In this document: one piece after another, positions 8,782-16,699 of the stretch | How positions within the stretch are numbered: the stretch's first letter is position 1 | Layout: each line of letters begins with the position of its first letter | Assembly (NCBI RefSeq): GCF_001427125.1 | Contig: NZ_LMGK01000002.1 | Span: 62,001 to 126,000 of the forward strand | Source: Pseudomonas sp. Root562 | GTDB taxonomy: Bacteria > Pseudomonadota > Gammaproteobacteria > Pseudomonadales > Pseudomonadaceae | Reading direction: 5' to 3' | Length of the DNA: 64,000 nt | Notes under the pieces: model-generated | Seen by the model: the letters and a program-made list of their open reading frames with translations, nothing else | What the model was told of the DNA's origin: nothing | Database searches by the model: none | Translations under genes and position numbers: made by a program

Positions 8782-8906
8782 TAGCGTCTCCATTCGCCGC
8801 AATCAGGATGGGATGTAGTCATGGCGACTCAGGGGCCGTTTTCTTAGATCAAAGTAGCCTACCTGGCGACTTTGAAACAATTTCCTCAATCAAGTTCAGG
8901 CTGACA

Positions 8907-8934
8907 CAAAAACGGCCATCTGTGGATGGCCGTT
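8907..8934 (-). terminator. Intrinsic terminator of the csbD-type gene
   Basis: The stem AACGGCCATC / GATGGCCGTT has a four-base loop. On the minus strand it is followed directly by TTTTTG. It lies 23 bases after the stop of the CsbD-type gene. Confidence 0.88.
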
Positions 8935-8956
8935 CGAGGCTTGTTCAAAGGCCGGA

Positions 8957-9148
8957 TCAAGCCTTGTCGACACCTTTTTTCACGGCATCCTTGGCCTTGC
9001 CGACGGCTTGTTGAGCTTCGCCTTTCTTTTCTTGCACCACGCCTTCGGCGCGCATCTTGTCATTACCGGTGGCCTTGCCGACGCCTTGCTTGACGTTGCC
9101 GGCGGCTTCGTTGGCCATGCCTTTCACTTTATCGCTTGTGCTGCCCAT
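8957..9148 (-). CDS. CsbD family stress-response protein
   Basis: The gene encodes 63 residues of the CsbD type: it starts [20 protein letters not shown] and carries repeated KGxAxxAxGKxK patterns, rich in Lys, Ala and Gly. AGGAG precedes the ATG. CsbD-like proteins are small, abundant, hydrophilic proteins induced in stationary phase or general stress in many bacteria; their biochemical role is not known. The gene is monocistronic with its own terminator. Confidence 0.9.
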   Translation of the reverse strand: MGSTSDKVKGMANEAAGNVKQGVGKATGNDKMRAEGVVQEKKGEAQQAVGKAKDAVKKGVDKA

Positions 9149-9348
9149 GATGAATCTCCTGCGTGCGTTTCATTGGGAGGAAAGTGGTTACACAAGGTTG
9201 ACCGAGGGCATTCGCGCGGAGTTTCATTTATTTTCCGCGCGACATTTCATCGTTCCATGCAGGTTGGGCTTTATGTTTGCCCGGCAACCCCCGAGAATGC
9301 GCAACGTATCGGCGCGTGGCGCTGAAGATCCAATACCGCAGGAATGTT

Positions 9349-9726
9349 ATGAAACTCGATAAAAAGCAGGCCATTGCCCGCAGAAACCAGGAACTTGGTG
9401 GTGCTGTGCTTGGCGTCAACAACTGCCACTTCACCGAACTGAACCGCAACCGCAACATCTGGTGGTTCGATATTCCGGTGGCACGCCTGGCCGTGGGTCA
9501 GTACGAGTGGATTCACCTGCTGATGCACACCCCGGACACCGACGAACTGCTGCATTTGAAAGTGCCGACGGTGTTTTTGCGCGAGAAGCTCGAAGGCCTG
9601 GTGGTTCGCAATCAGGGCAAGCGCAAAGCGGCCCTGAGCCTGGAACTGAGTGCCGACAAGGACTCGTATCTGCAGGACATGCGTCCGGCAGGTACCAACG
9701 TCAACTTCGCACCGTTCCGCCAATAA
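9349..9726 (+). CDS. Conserved hypothetical protein
   Basis: The product has 125 residues starting at MKLDKKQAIARRNQELGG, with AGGA just upstream of the ATG. It is soluble with no signal peptide. Visible features are a tryptophan-rich centre (NRNIWWFDIPVARLA, then YEWIHLLMHT) and a basic patch GKRKAAL near the end. I recognise it only as a conserved Pseudomonas protein of unknown function. It is transcribed away from csbD and ends before the composite hairpin shared with fadD1. Confidence 0.75.
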   Translation: MKLDKKQAIARRNQELGGAVLGVNNCHFTELNRNRNIWWFDIPVARLAVGQYEWIHLLMHTPDTDELLHLKVPTVFLREKLEGLVVRNQGKRKAALSLELSADKDSYLQDMRPAGTNVNFAPFRQ

Positions 9727-9795
9727 CTCCTGCCGCTTGCGGAGTAAAAGACTCCCGCGACAGAAAAGTTTTGCAAAGAAGAATCCAGCACCAAC

Positions 9796-9988
9796 AAAAA
9801 GCCCCGCATTTGCAGTAATGCTGTTCAGTCAAGGAACATTGCCCTGTGGCGAGGGAGCTTGCTCCCGCTGGGGCGCGAAGCGGCCTTGAAAAGGCACTGC
9901 TGCGCAGCGCAGCGGGAGCAAGCTCCCTCGCCACAGGATGCTAACGTTCTCTTCAGTGAACAGCATCACCGCATTTGCGGGGCTTTTT
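9796..9988. terminator. Composite terminator with a REPIN nested in its loop
   Basis: The outer arms (9796-9829 and 9955-9988) are 34 bases long and nearly perfect inverted copies. They start AAAAAGCCCCGCA and end TGCGGGGCTTTTT, a standard bidirectional terminator signature. Between them sits a REP pair at 9843-9937. The structure lies between the convergent ends of the 125-residue gene and fadD1. Confidence 0.75.
9843..9937. repeat. REPIN, GGGAGCTTGCTCCC type
   Basis: The inverted arms begin CCTGTGGCGAGGGAGC and end GCTCCCTCGCCACAGG. The same unit occurs at 15464-15599. Confidence 0.9.
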
Positions 9989-9991
9989 GGT

Positions 9992-11689
9992 TTACGCGGC
10001 GTTCTTCGCCTTGAGCTTTTTCAGCTCCTCATCGCGCAGTTCCCGGCGCAGGATCTTGCCAACGTTGGTGGTCGGCAACGCGTCGCGGAACTCCACCGAA
10101 CGCGGAACCTTGTAGCCAGTGACGTTGGCGCGCATGTGCTCCATCACCTGTTCCTTGGTCAGGGTCACGCCCGGTTTGGCGACGATGAAAATCTTGATCG
10201 CCTCACCCGACTTCTCGTCCGGCACGCCGATGGCCGCGCATTGCAGCACGCCCGGCAAAGTTGCCAGCACGTCTTCCAGTTCGTTCGGGTACACATTGAA
10301 ACCGGACACCAAAATCATGTCTTTCTTGCGATCGACAATGCGCATGTAGCCGTCGGGCTGGATCAGTGCGATGTCACCGGTCTTCAACCAGCCTTCGCTG
10401 TCGAGGATTTCGTCGGTGGCTTCCTGGCGCTGCCAGTAGCCTTTCATGACCTGTGGGCCTTTTACGCACAGTTCGCCGATTTCGCCCATTGGCTGCTCGA
10501 CACCGGCATCGTCGACGATTTTGCACAGGGTCGACGGTACCGGAATGCCGATGGTGCCGATCTGGATATTCTGGATCGGGTTGACCGTGGCCACCGGGCT
10601 GGTTTCGGTCATGCCGTAGCCTTCGCAGATGGCGCAACCGGTGACCGCTTTCCAGCGCTCGGCTGCCGCCAGTTGCAGCGCCATGCCGCCGGACAGGGTG
10701 ACTTTCAGCGCGGAGAAGTCCAGCTTGCGGAAACCTTCGTTATTGCACAGGGCCACGAACAGAGTGTTGAGGCCAACAAAGCCGCTGAACTTCCACTTCG
10801 ACAGTTCCTTGACCATCGCCGGCAAGTCGCGCGGGTTGCTGATCAGGATGTTGTGGTTGCCGATCAGCATCATCGCCATGCAATGAAAGGTGAAGGCATA
10901 AATGTGGTACAGCGGCAGCGGTGTGATCAGGATTTCGCAACCTTCGTTGAGGTTGGACCCCATCAGCGCCTTGCACTGCAGCATGTTCGCCACCAGGTTG
11001 CGGTGGGTGAGCATCGCGCCCTTGGCCACGCCGGTGGTGCCACCGGTGTATTGCAGCACTGCCACATCGCTGTTGGCCGGGTTCGCTTCCGCCACTGGCT
11101 GGCCCTGGCCCTTGCTCAGCACGTCGTTGAACTTGACGGCTTTTGGCAAGTGATAGGCCGGCACCATCTTCTTCACGTACTTGATGACGCTGTTGATCAG
11201 CAGGCGCTTGAGCGGCGGCAGCAGGTCGGCGACTTCGGTGACGATGACGTGCTTGACGCCAGTCTTGGGCACCACGATTTGCGCCAGGTGCGCCATGTTG
11301 GCCAGGCAGACCAGGGCCTTGGCACCGGAGTCGTTGAACTGGTGTTCCATTTCCCGTGCGGTGTACAACGGGTTGGTGTTGACCACGATCAGCCCGGCGC
11401 GGATGGCACCGAAGACGGCCACGGGGTACTGCAGGACGTTGGGCAGTTGCACGGCGATTCGATCGCCCGGCTGCAAATCGGTATGCTGTTGCAGATACGC
11501 GGCAAAGGCACCGGACAATTCGTACAGTTCACCGTAGGTGATTGTCTTGCCCAGGTTGCTGAATGCCGGCTTGTTGGCGAAGCGTTGGCAGGATTGCTTC
11601 AACACTGCCTGAATATTCGGATACTCGTCTGGATTGATGTCGGCAGCAATCCCAGCTGGGTACTTATCCTTCCAAAAGTCTTCGATCAT
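9992..11689 (-). CDS. fadD1: Long-chain-fatty-acid-CoA ligase FadD1
   Basis: The product has 565 residues of the acyl-adenylate-forming family. The AMP-binding P-loop is YTGGTTGVAKG (214-224). A GYGMTETSP motif lies near 365, with GWLKTGD and DRKKDMILVSGFNVYPNE further on, and the C-terminal catalytic lysine region is VGKILRREL. It activates fatty acids with ATP and CoA at the inner membrane for beta-oxidation. A close paralogue of almost the same length lies 384 bp upstream in the same direction. The pair matches fadD2-fadD1 in other Pseudomonas, where the copy next to the lipase gene is fadD2. Names follow that order, not substrate data. Confidence 0.93.
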   Translation of the reverse strand: MIEDFWKDKYPAGIAADINPDEYPNIQAVLKQSCQRFANKPAFSNLGKTITYGELYELSGAFAAYLQQHTDLQPGDRIAVQLPNVLQYPVAVFGAIRAGLIVVNTNPLYTAREMEHQFNDSGAKALVCLANMAHLAQIVVPKTGVKHVIVTEVADLLPPLKRLLINSVIKYVKKMVPAYHLPKAVKFNDVLSKGQGQPVAEANPANSDVAVLQYTGGTTGVAKGAMLTHRNLVANMLQCKALMGSNLNEGCEILITPLPLYHIYAFTFHCMAMMLIGNHNILISNPRDLPAMVKELSKWKFSGFVGLNTLFVALCNNEGFRKLDFSALKVTLSGGMALQLAAAERWKAVTGCAICEGYGMTETSPVATVNPIQNIQIGTIGIPVPSTLCKIVDDAGVEQPMGEIGELCVKGPQVMKGYWQRQEATDEILDSEGWLKTGDIALIQPDGYMRIVDRKKDMILVSGFNVYPNELEDVLATLPGVLQCAAIGVPDEKSGEAIKIFIVAKPGVTLTKEQVMEHMRANVTGYKVPRSVEFRDALPTTNVGKILRRELRDEELKKLKAKNAA

Positions 11690-12073
11690 GGAAGCCCACT
11701 CCTCAGCAACGCGAATTCAGCACCGCATTTGATGCGATTATTATTGGTGTTTGGTCATTGGTGAATCTGGCTGACAGAAGGCCGAGAAGTCACAAAGCGC
11801 GCCGAGAGTAGCAGCTTTGCCAAGGGTCGACTAGAGCCAAAAGCGGCCTCTACGGTCACAAATGTGACTCAAGAATGACAAACGGTCATTTTAGAGCAAA
11901 AAACCTATAACATCCTGAAAGCCACGGAATTCGGGGCTCTGGCGTACGCCGAAAAGCATCGCGGGCAAGCCCGCTCCCACAGGGTTCGCGTCGTACACAA
12001 CGTGCGTGCACAACAGTGAATCTGTGGGAGCGTGGCTTGCCCGCGATCCGCGTGAAGCGCGGCCATTCAACAA
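11690..12073. other. 384-bp region between the two fadD genes
   Basis: It holds a REPIN at 11956-12048 and an AT-rich stretch (11815-11920) that probably carries a separate fadD1 promoter. No convincing gene was seen. Confidence 0.5.
11956..12048. repeat. REPIN, GCGGGCAAGCCCGC type
   Basis: The inverted arms are GCATCGCGGGCAAGCCCGCT and GTGGGAGCGTGGCTTGCCCG. It sits just downstream of the fadD2 stop codon. Confidence 0.85.
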
Positions 12074-13762
12074 TCAGGCGATATCGCGCAACTCGCGCCG
12101 CAGAATCTTGCCCACCGGTGTCATCGGCAACGACTCACGCAGCACGATGTGCTTGGGCACTTTGTAAGCGGTGAAGTTTTCCTTGCAGTACGCCTTCAGC
12201 TCTTCAAGGCTGACCCCTGCCTCACGCGCCACCACAAACAGCTTGACCGCCTCACCGGAACGTTCGTCCGGTACCCCGATGACCGCACAGTTGGCAACTT
12301 TCGGGTGGGCCATGACCACGTCTTCGATCTCGTTCGGGTACACGTTGAAACCCGAGACAATGATCATGTCTTTCTTGCGATCGACAATGCGCACAAAGCC
12401 GTCCGGGTCGATCACAGCAATGTCGCCGGACTTGAACCAGCCCTCGGCGTCCAGCACCTCGGCGGTGGCCTCGGGTTTCTGCCAGTAGCCCTTCATGATC
12501 TGCGGGCCCTTGATGCACAGTTCGCCGCGCTCGCCCAAGGGCTGTTCGACCCCTTCATCATTGATCACTTTCAACGTGGTGCCCGGCACTGGCAGCCCGA
12601 CCGTGCCGATGCGCGATTGGTCGCCGTACGGGTTGGTGCAGGCCACTGGCGAGGTTTCGGTCAAGCCGTAGCCCTCGGTGATGCGGCAACCGGTGAGCTG
12701 TTCCCAGCGTTCGGCAGTAGCCTTGACCAGCGCGGTGCCACCGGAGTTGGTGAGCTTGAGGCTGGAGAAATCCAGGGTCTTGAAATCCGCGTGATCCATC
12801 AGCGCAACGAACAGCGTGTTGAGCCCGAGCAACGCCGAGAAGCGCCAGTTTTTCAGTTCCTTGATGAAGCCGCCAATGTCCCGCGGATTGGTGATCAGCA
12901 CGTTATGGTTGCCGGACACCATCATGCACATGCAATTGGCCGTAAATGCATAGATGTGGTACAGCGGCAGCGGCGCGATCATCACTTCCTGCCCTTCGCG
13001 CAACAGCGGCTGACCGTCGTTGCCGAACTGCTCCAGACAGGCCCGCACTTGTTGCATGTTCGCCACCAGGTTGCCGTGGGTCAGCATGGCGCCCTTGGCC
13101 AGCCCGGTGGTACCACCGGTGTATTGCAGCACGGCGATATCGTCGAGGCCGACTTTCAGCGGCTTGATGCCCAGGCCGCGGCCCATGCGTAACGCAGTCT
13201 TGAAGGAAATGGCCTGGGGCAAGGCATAGGCCGGGACCATTTTCTTCACCTTGCTCACAACCGTGTTGACCAGCCAGCCTTTGGCGGCGGGCATGAAGTC
13301 GCCCATTTTGGCTTCGATCAGGTACTGGATGTCGGTGTCGGGCAGGACTTCCTGGACCTTTTGCCCGAACATGTTGAGGTACACCAGTGCCCGGGCGCCG
13401 GAGTCCTTGAACTGGTGACGCATCTCCCGCGCGGTGTACAGCGGGTTGGTGTTGACCACGATCAACCCGGCACGCAACGCGCCGAACACGGCTACCGGAT
13501 AATGCAGGACGTTAGGCATCTGCACCGCGATGCGATCCCCCGGCACCAGGTCGGTATGGGCTTGCAGGTAACCGGCGAACGCTGCGCTGTAGCGTTCCAG
13601 TTCGGCGTAGGTCAGGGTGATGCCCATGTTGCTGAACGCCGGGCGATCAGCGAATTTCTTGCAGGAACGTTCAAACACCTCGATGACCGACTTGTAGGCA
13701 CCCGCGTCGATGTCCAGGGGTACGCCGGCCGGGCGCTTGTCATTCCAGAAATCAGGTTGCAT
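12074..13762 (-). CDS. fadD2: Long-chain-fatty-acid-CoA ligase FadD2
   Basis: The product has 562 residues, closely related to the downstream FadD1. It carries the same adenylate-forming motifs: YTGGTTGLAKGAMLTH, EGYGLTETSPVA, GWFKSGDIAVID, DRKKDMIIVSGFNVYPNE and the C-terminal VGKILRRELRD. It activates fatty acids to acyl-CoA. It starts at MQPDFWNDKRPAGV. The divergent neighbours are a monoacylglycerol-lipase-like hydrolase and PhaJ1, the same arrangement as fadD2 in P. aeruginosa. The roughly 240-bp divergent region should hold its promoter; I could not find a convincing PsrA-type operator there. Confidence 0.93.
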   Translation of the reverse strand: MQPDFWNDKRPAGVPLDIDAGAYKSVIEVFERSCKKFADRPAFSNMGITLTYAELERYSAAFAGYLQAHTDLVPGDRIAVQMPNVLHYPVAVFGALRAGLIVVNTNPLYTAREMRHQFKDSGARALVYLNMFGQKVQEVLPDTDIQYLIEAKMGDFMPAAKGWLVNTVVSKVKKMVPAYALPQAISFKTALRMGRGLGIKPLKVGLDDIAVLQYTGGTTGLAKGAMLTHGNLVANMQQVRACLEQFGNDGQPLLREGQEVMIAPLPLYHIYAFTANCMCMMVSGNHNVLITNPRDIGGFIKELKNWRFSALLGLNTLFVALMDHADFKTLDFSSLKLTNSGGTALVKATAERWEQLTGCRITEGYGLTETSPVACTNPYGDQSRIGTVGLPVPGTTLKVINDEGVEQPLGERGELCIKGPQIMKGYWQKPEATAEVLDAEGWFKSGDIAVIDPDGFVRIVDRKKDMIIVSGFNVYPNEIEDVVMAHPKVANCAVIGVPDERSGEAVKLFVVAREAGVSLEELKAYCKENFTAYKVPKHIVLRESLPMTPVGKILRRELRDIA

Positions 13763-14006
13763 TGTTCTTGTCCTCTTTACCTGAGCCTATCCGGGCCGCT
13801 TTTCTGTCATTTCTCTGTGATCCCTCAAAAAGCAGAAAGTGAAAAGCGGAGCTTCACGGACACTAGCAGTTATGGCCAATCAGGCAAATATGCGTCAACG
13901 CGTCATTGACCGTGTGAATCTTCCTGCCGTGGCGTGAGCTGATGCCGGCAGGATTTTGCGCTATACAATGCAACCACCCCGCGCCCATGCATGGAAAGGA
14001 ATCGCC

Positions 14007-14951
14007 ATGATCCACGACACGTTCTGGCTGACCACCAGTGACCGCAGCCGCCTCTTCGTCAATCAGTGGCTGCCCACGGGCAAGCTAAAGGCGGTGATCC
14101 TGCTGGCCCACGGCATGGCCGAACACAGTGGCCGCTATGCGCGCCTTGCCGAAAAATGCTGCGATCAGGGCTACGGCCTCTATGCACCGGACTTGCGCGG
14201 ACATGGCAAAACTGCCGAAAACGGGACGCTCGGCCACTTCGCGGACAACGATGGCTGGGCCAAAGTGGTGGGTGACCTGGCCTGCCTGAATCAGCACATC
14301 GGCCAGCAGCATCCCGGTGTGCCGATCGTACTGCTCGGCCACAGCATGGGCAGTTACATCGCTCAAGGTTACCTGTTGCACCACAGCGCCAGCCTGCAGG
14401 GGGCCATTCTCAGCGGTTCGAACTTCCAGCCCGTGACGCTTTACCGAGCGGCGCGGCAGATTGCCCGCCTCGAACGCCTGCGCCAAGGCCCCAAGGGCCG
14501 CAGCGCGCTGATCGAATGGTTGTCGTTTGGCTCGTTCAATAACAAATTCAAACCGGTGCGCACCCGGTTCGACTGGCTCAGTCGCGATCCTTCAGAGGTC
14601 GACTTGTACGCCAATGACCCGCTATGCGGCTTCAGGTGTACCAATCAAATGTGGATCGATTTGCTCGGCGGGTTGCAGCAAATCAGCAAAGCGTCCAATC
14701 TCGCGCAGATCGATCCAGGCCTGCCAATGCTGGTGATTGGCGGTGAATGTGATCCGGTGAGCGAAGGCAAGCGTCTGAACGATCTGGCCGACGCCTTGCG
14801 CGAAGCCGGCAGCCAGAGCCTGCAACTGACGATTTATCCGCAGGCGCGGCACGAACTGTTCAACGAAACCAACCGCGATGACGTGATTGCCGACGTGCTG
14901 GGCTGGATCAACCAGACCCTGAGCAACCCCAGGCCACATCGAGCCGAATAG
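14007..14951 (+). CDS. Alpha/beta hydrolase, monoacylglycerol lipase/lysophospholipase-like
   Basis: The product has 314 residues from the ATG at 14007, with AAGGA upstream; the frame is open 51 bases further but without a ribosome site. HGMAEHSGRY (35-44) is the oxyanion motif typical of monoglyceride lipases. GHSMGS (111-116) is the nucleophile elbow with Ser113. The acid is probably the Asp in GGECDPV and the base the His in ARHELFNE. No signal peptide is present, so the protein is cytoplasmic. It likely frees fatty acids from monoacylglycerols or lysophospholipids for the divergent acyl-CoA ligases. phaJ1 follows 41 bases downstream in the same direction. Confidence 0.87.
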   Translation: MIHDTFWLTTSDRSRLFVNQWLPTGKLKAVILLAHGMAEHSGRYARLAEKCCDQGYGLYAPDLRGHGKTAENGTLGHFADNDGWAKVVGDLACLNQHIGQQHPGVPIVLLGHSMGSYIAQGYLLHHSASLQGAILSGSNFQPVTLYRAARQIARLERLRQGPKGRSALIEWLSFGSFNNKFKPVRTRFDWLSRDPSEVDLYANDPLCGFRCTNQMWIDLLGGLQQISKASNLAQIDPGLPMLVIGGECDPVSEGKRLNDLADALREAGSQSLQLTIYPQARHELFNETNRDDVIADVLGWINQTLSNPRPHRAE

Positions 14952-14992
14952 TTTTTTGTGAATTCTTTTATTCGTCACAGGAATTGAGACAC

Positions 14993-15463
14993 ATGACCCA
15001 GGTTACCAACACCCCTTACGAAGCCCTTGAAGTCGGCCAGACCGCCAGCTTCAGCAAGACGGTCGAAGAGCGCGACATTCAATTGTTCGCCGCGATGTCG
15101 GGCGACCACAACCCGGTGCACCTGGATGCCGAATACGCTGCCAGCACCATGTTCAAGGAGCGCATTGCCCATGGCATGTTCAGCGGTGCACTGATCAGCG
15201 CTGCGGTGGCTTGCGAACTGCCTGGGCCGGGCACCATCTACATCGGCCAGCAAATGAGTTTCCAGAAGCCGGTGAAGATCGGCGACACCCTGACGGTGCG
15301 CCTGGAAATCCTCGAAAAACTGCCGAAGTTCCGCGTGCGCATCGCCACCCGCGTATTCAACCAGCGCGATGAACTGGTGGTCGACGGCGAGGCGGAAATC
15401 CTCGCGCCGCGCAAACAGCAGAGCGTGACGCTGACCGAGTTGCCACCGATCAGCATCGGCTGA
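14993..15463 (+). CDS. phaJ1: (R)-specific enoyl-CoA hydratase, MaoC family (PhaJ1)
   Basis: The product has 156 residues from the ATG at 14993. The hydratase-2 catalytic motif GDHNPVHLDAEYA has Asp38 and His43 as the acid/base pair in a hot-dog fold. The length and the C-terminal ELPPISIG match PhaJ1 of P. aeruginosa as I remember it. It converts trans-2-enoyl-CoA from beta-oxidation to (R)-3-hydroxyacyl-CoA, the monomer for polyhydroxyalkanoate synthase. It lies 41 bp after the lipase-like gene and opposite fadD2. A TTG three codons earlier is less likely as the start. Confidence 0.9.
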   Translation: MTQVTNTPYEALEVGQTASFSKTVEERDIQLFAAMSGDHNPVHLDAEYAASTMFKERIAHGMFSGALISAAVACELPGPGTIYIGQQMSFQKPVKIGDTLTVRLEILEKLPKFRVRIATRVFNQRDELVVDGEAEILAPRKQQSVTLTELPPISIG

Positions 15464-15599
15464 CCTGTGGCGAGGGAGCTTGCTCCCGCTGGGGCGCGAA
15501 GCGCCCCCAACTCAGACACCTCAGTTCACCTGAACGAATGCGTTGGCAGGATTTGCGACGGCTGCGCAGCCGAGCGGGAGCAAGCGCCCTGGCCACAGG
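15464..15599. repeat. REPIN, GGGAGCTTGCTCCC type
   Basis: The left arm CCTGTGGCGAGGGAGCTTGC starts directly after the phaJ1 stop. The right arm ends CGCCCTGGCCACAGG. The pair separates the convergent phaJ1 and the efflux operon. Confidence 0.85.
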
Positions 15600-15618
15600 A
15601 CAGCAGCACGAACACGAA

Positions 15619-16482
15619 CTAGCGCTCACCCTCCTGCACCTGCACGCTCGCAGTCATTCCCGCACTCAAGTTGATCCCTTCGGGCACTTTGTCCAGCTTG
15701 ATCCGCACCGGAATCCGTTGCGCCAGTCGCACCCAATTGAATGTCGGTTCCACCTCTGCCAGTAACTGGCCGTCCGGTGTGGTATTGCGATCGGTTATCC
15801 CGCGGCTGATGCTTTCAACGTGCCCCTGCAACGCTTCCCCGGCGCTCATCAACCAGACTTTCACCGGGTCGCCGACCTTGATCCGTGGCAGCTTGGTTTC
15901 TTCGAAATAAGCCTGCACGTAAAAGGTTGAATCATCGATCAACGCCATCACCGGTTGCCCGGCATTCACATAATTGCCTTGAGCCAGACGCAGGTTGGTG
16001 ATGTGACCATTGCGCGGCGCATGGATCTGGCTGCGCGCCAGGTTGATCTCTGCGACCTTGGCCTCGGCCTGTGCTTCACGCAGTTCACCACGGGCGATAC
16101 CGGCATTGATTTGTGCGTTTTCCCGCAGTTCGGCGCTGATCGCTTGCGGCCCGAGGCTGGCGCGGCGGCTGGCTTCGCGTTCACGCAGGTTCAGTTGTTG
16201 CTGGCGGGTTTGCACCACCGCCTGGGCTTTTTCCAGGGCGGCTTCGAAACGGTCGCGGTCGATACTCAACAACAGGTCCCCCGCCTTCACCTGCTGGTTA
16301 TCGTAGGCCTTGAGCTCACGCACCCAGCCCGACACATCCGGCGCGATCACCACCACGTCGGCGCGAATACGTGCATCGCGGGTCCAGGGCGTGAGCATGT
16401 AGTACTGCCACAAATGCACGCCGGCAAATATCGCCACCGCCACCAGGCACAGGGTCAACGCGACACGTACGGGGGTACGCAT
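15619..16482 (-). CDS. HlyD/EmrA-type membrane fusion protein (AaeA-like)
   Basis: The product has 287 residues with one N-terminal membrane anchor (7-26) and a periplasmic adaptor body. WTRDARIRADVVVIAPDVSG is the first half of the lipoyl domain, a helical hairpin follows at about 80-150, and the beta barrel contains VQAYFEETKLPRIKVGDPV. AAGGAG precedes the ATG. It is the adaptor of the tripartite pump encoded with the DUF1656 and FUSC genes upstream. The set resembles AaeXAB, the aromatic carboxylic acid efflux system of E. coli, but the substrate here is not known. Confidence 0.88.
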   Translation of the reverse strand: MRTPVRVALTLCLVAVAIFAGVHLWQYYMLTPWTRDARIRADVVVIAPDVSGWVRELKAYDNQQVKAGDLLLSIDRDRFEAALEKAQAVVQTRQQQLNLREREASRRASLGPQAISAELRENAQINAGIARGELREAQAEAKVAEINLARSQIHAPRNGHITNLRLAQGNYVNAGQPVMALIDDSTFYVQAYFEETKLPRIKVGDPVKVWLMSAGEALQGHVESISRGITDRNTTPDGQLLAEVEPTFNWVRLAQRIPVRIKLDKVPEGINLSAGMTASVQVQEGER

Positions 16483-16492
16483 ATTCAGCTCC

Positions 16493-16699
16493 TTATAAAG
16501 GTCCGAGGACGACGGTGATCACGGTCAATACACAGACGTACAAGGCACAATCAAACAATGCTTCGTGCCAGACCCAACGACCAATCGGGGTCAGCCGCAA
16601 CAACAGGCGCAAGGCGCCGGTCACCAGCAGCGCCAGCAGCACATAAATCAGAAACGGACTGAGCAACACCCCGCCCACCGCCCACTCACGCAAGCCCAT
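16493..16699 (-). CDS. DUF1656 small membrane protein (AaeX-like)
   Basis: The product has 68 residues with two hydrophobic segments (about 10-32 and 48-66). It is the usual small partner encoded between FUSC and membrane fusion genes. AGGAGG lies upstream of the ATG. It overlaps the end of the FUSC gene by 14 bases and is followed by the fusion protein gene 10 bases later, so the three form a tight operon. Its function in the pump is unknown. Confidence 0.87.
   Translation of the reverse strand: MGLREWAVGGVLLSPFLIYVLLALLVTGALRLLLRLTPIGRWVWHEALFDCALYVCVLTVITVVLGPL

Noticed and set aside
9938..11764. Open frame of about 608 codons antisense to fadD1
   Set aside because: Composition is rich in His, Gln, Val and Arg as expected from reading a GC-rich gene backwards; no family match was seen.
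13763..14006. Search for a PsrA-type operator between fadD2 and the lipase-like gene
   Set aside because: No G/CAAAC-N2-4-GTTTG/C match was found by eye.
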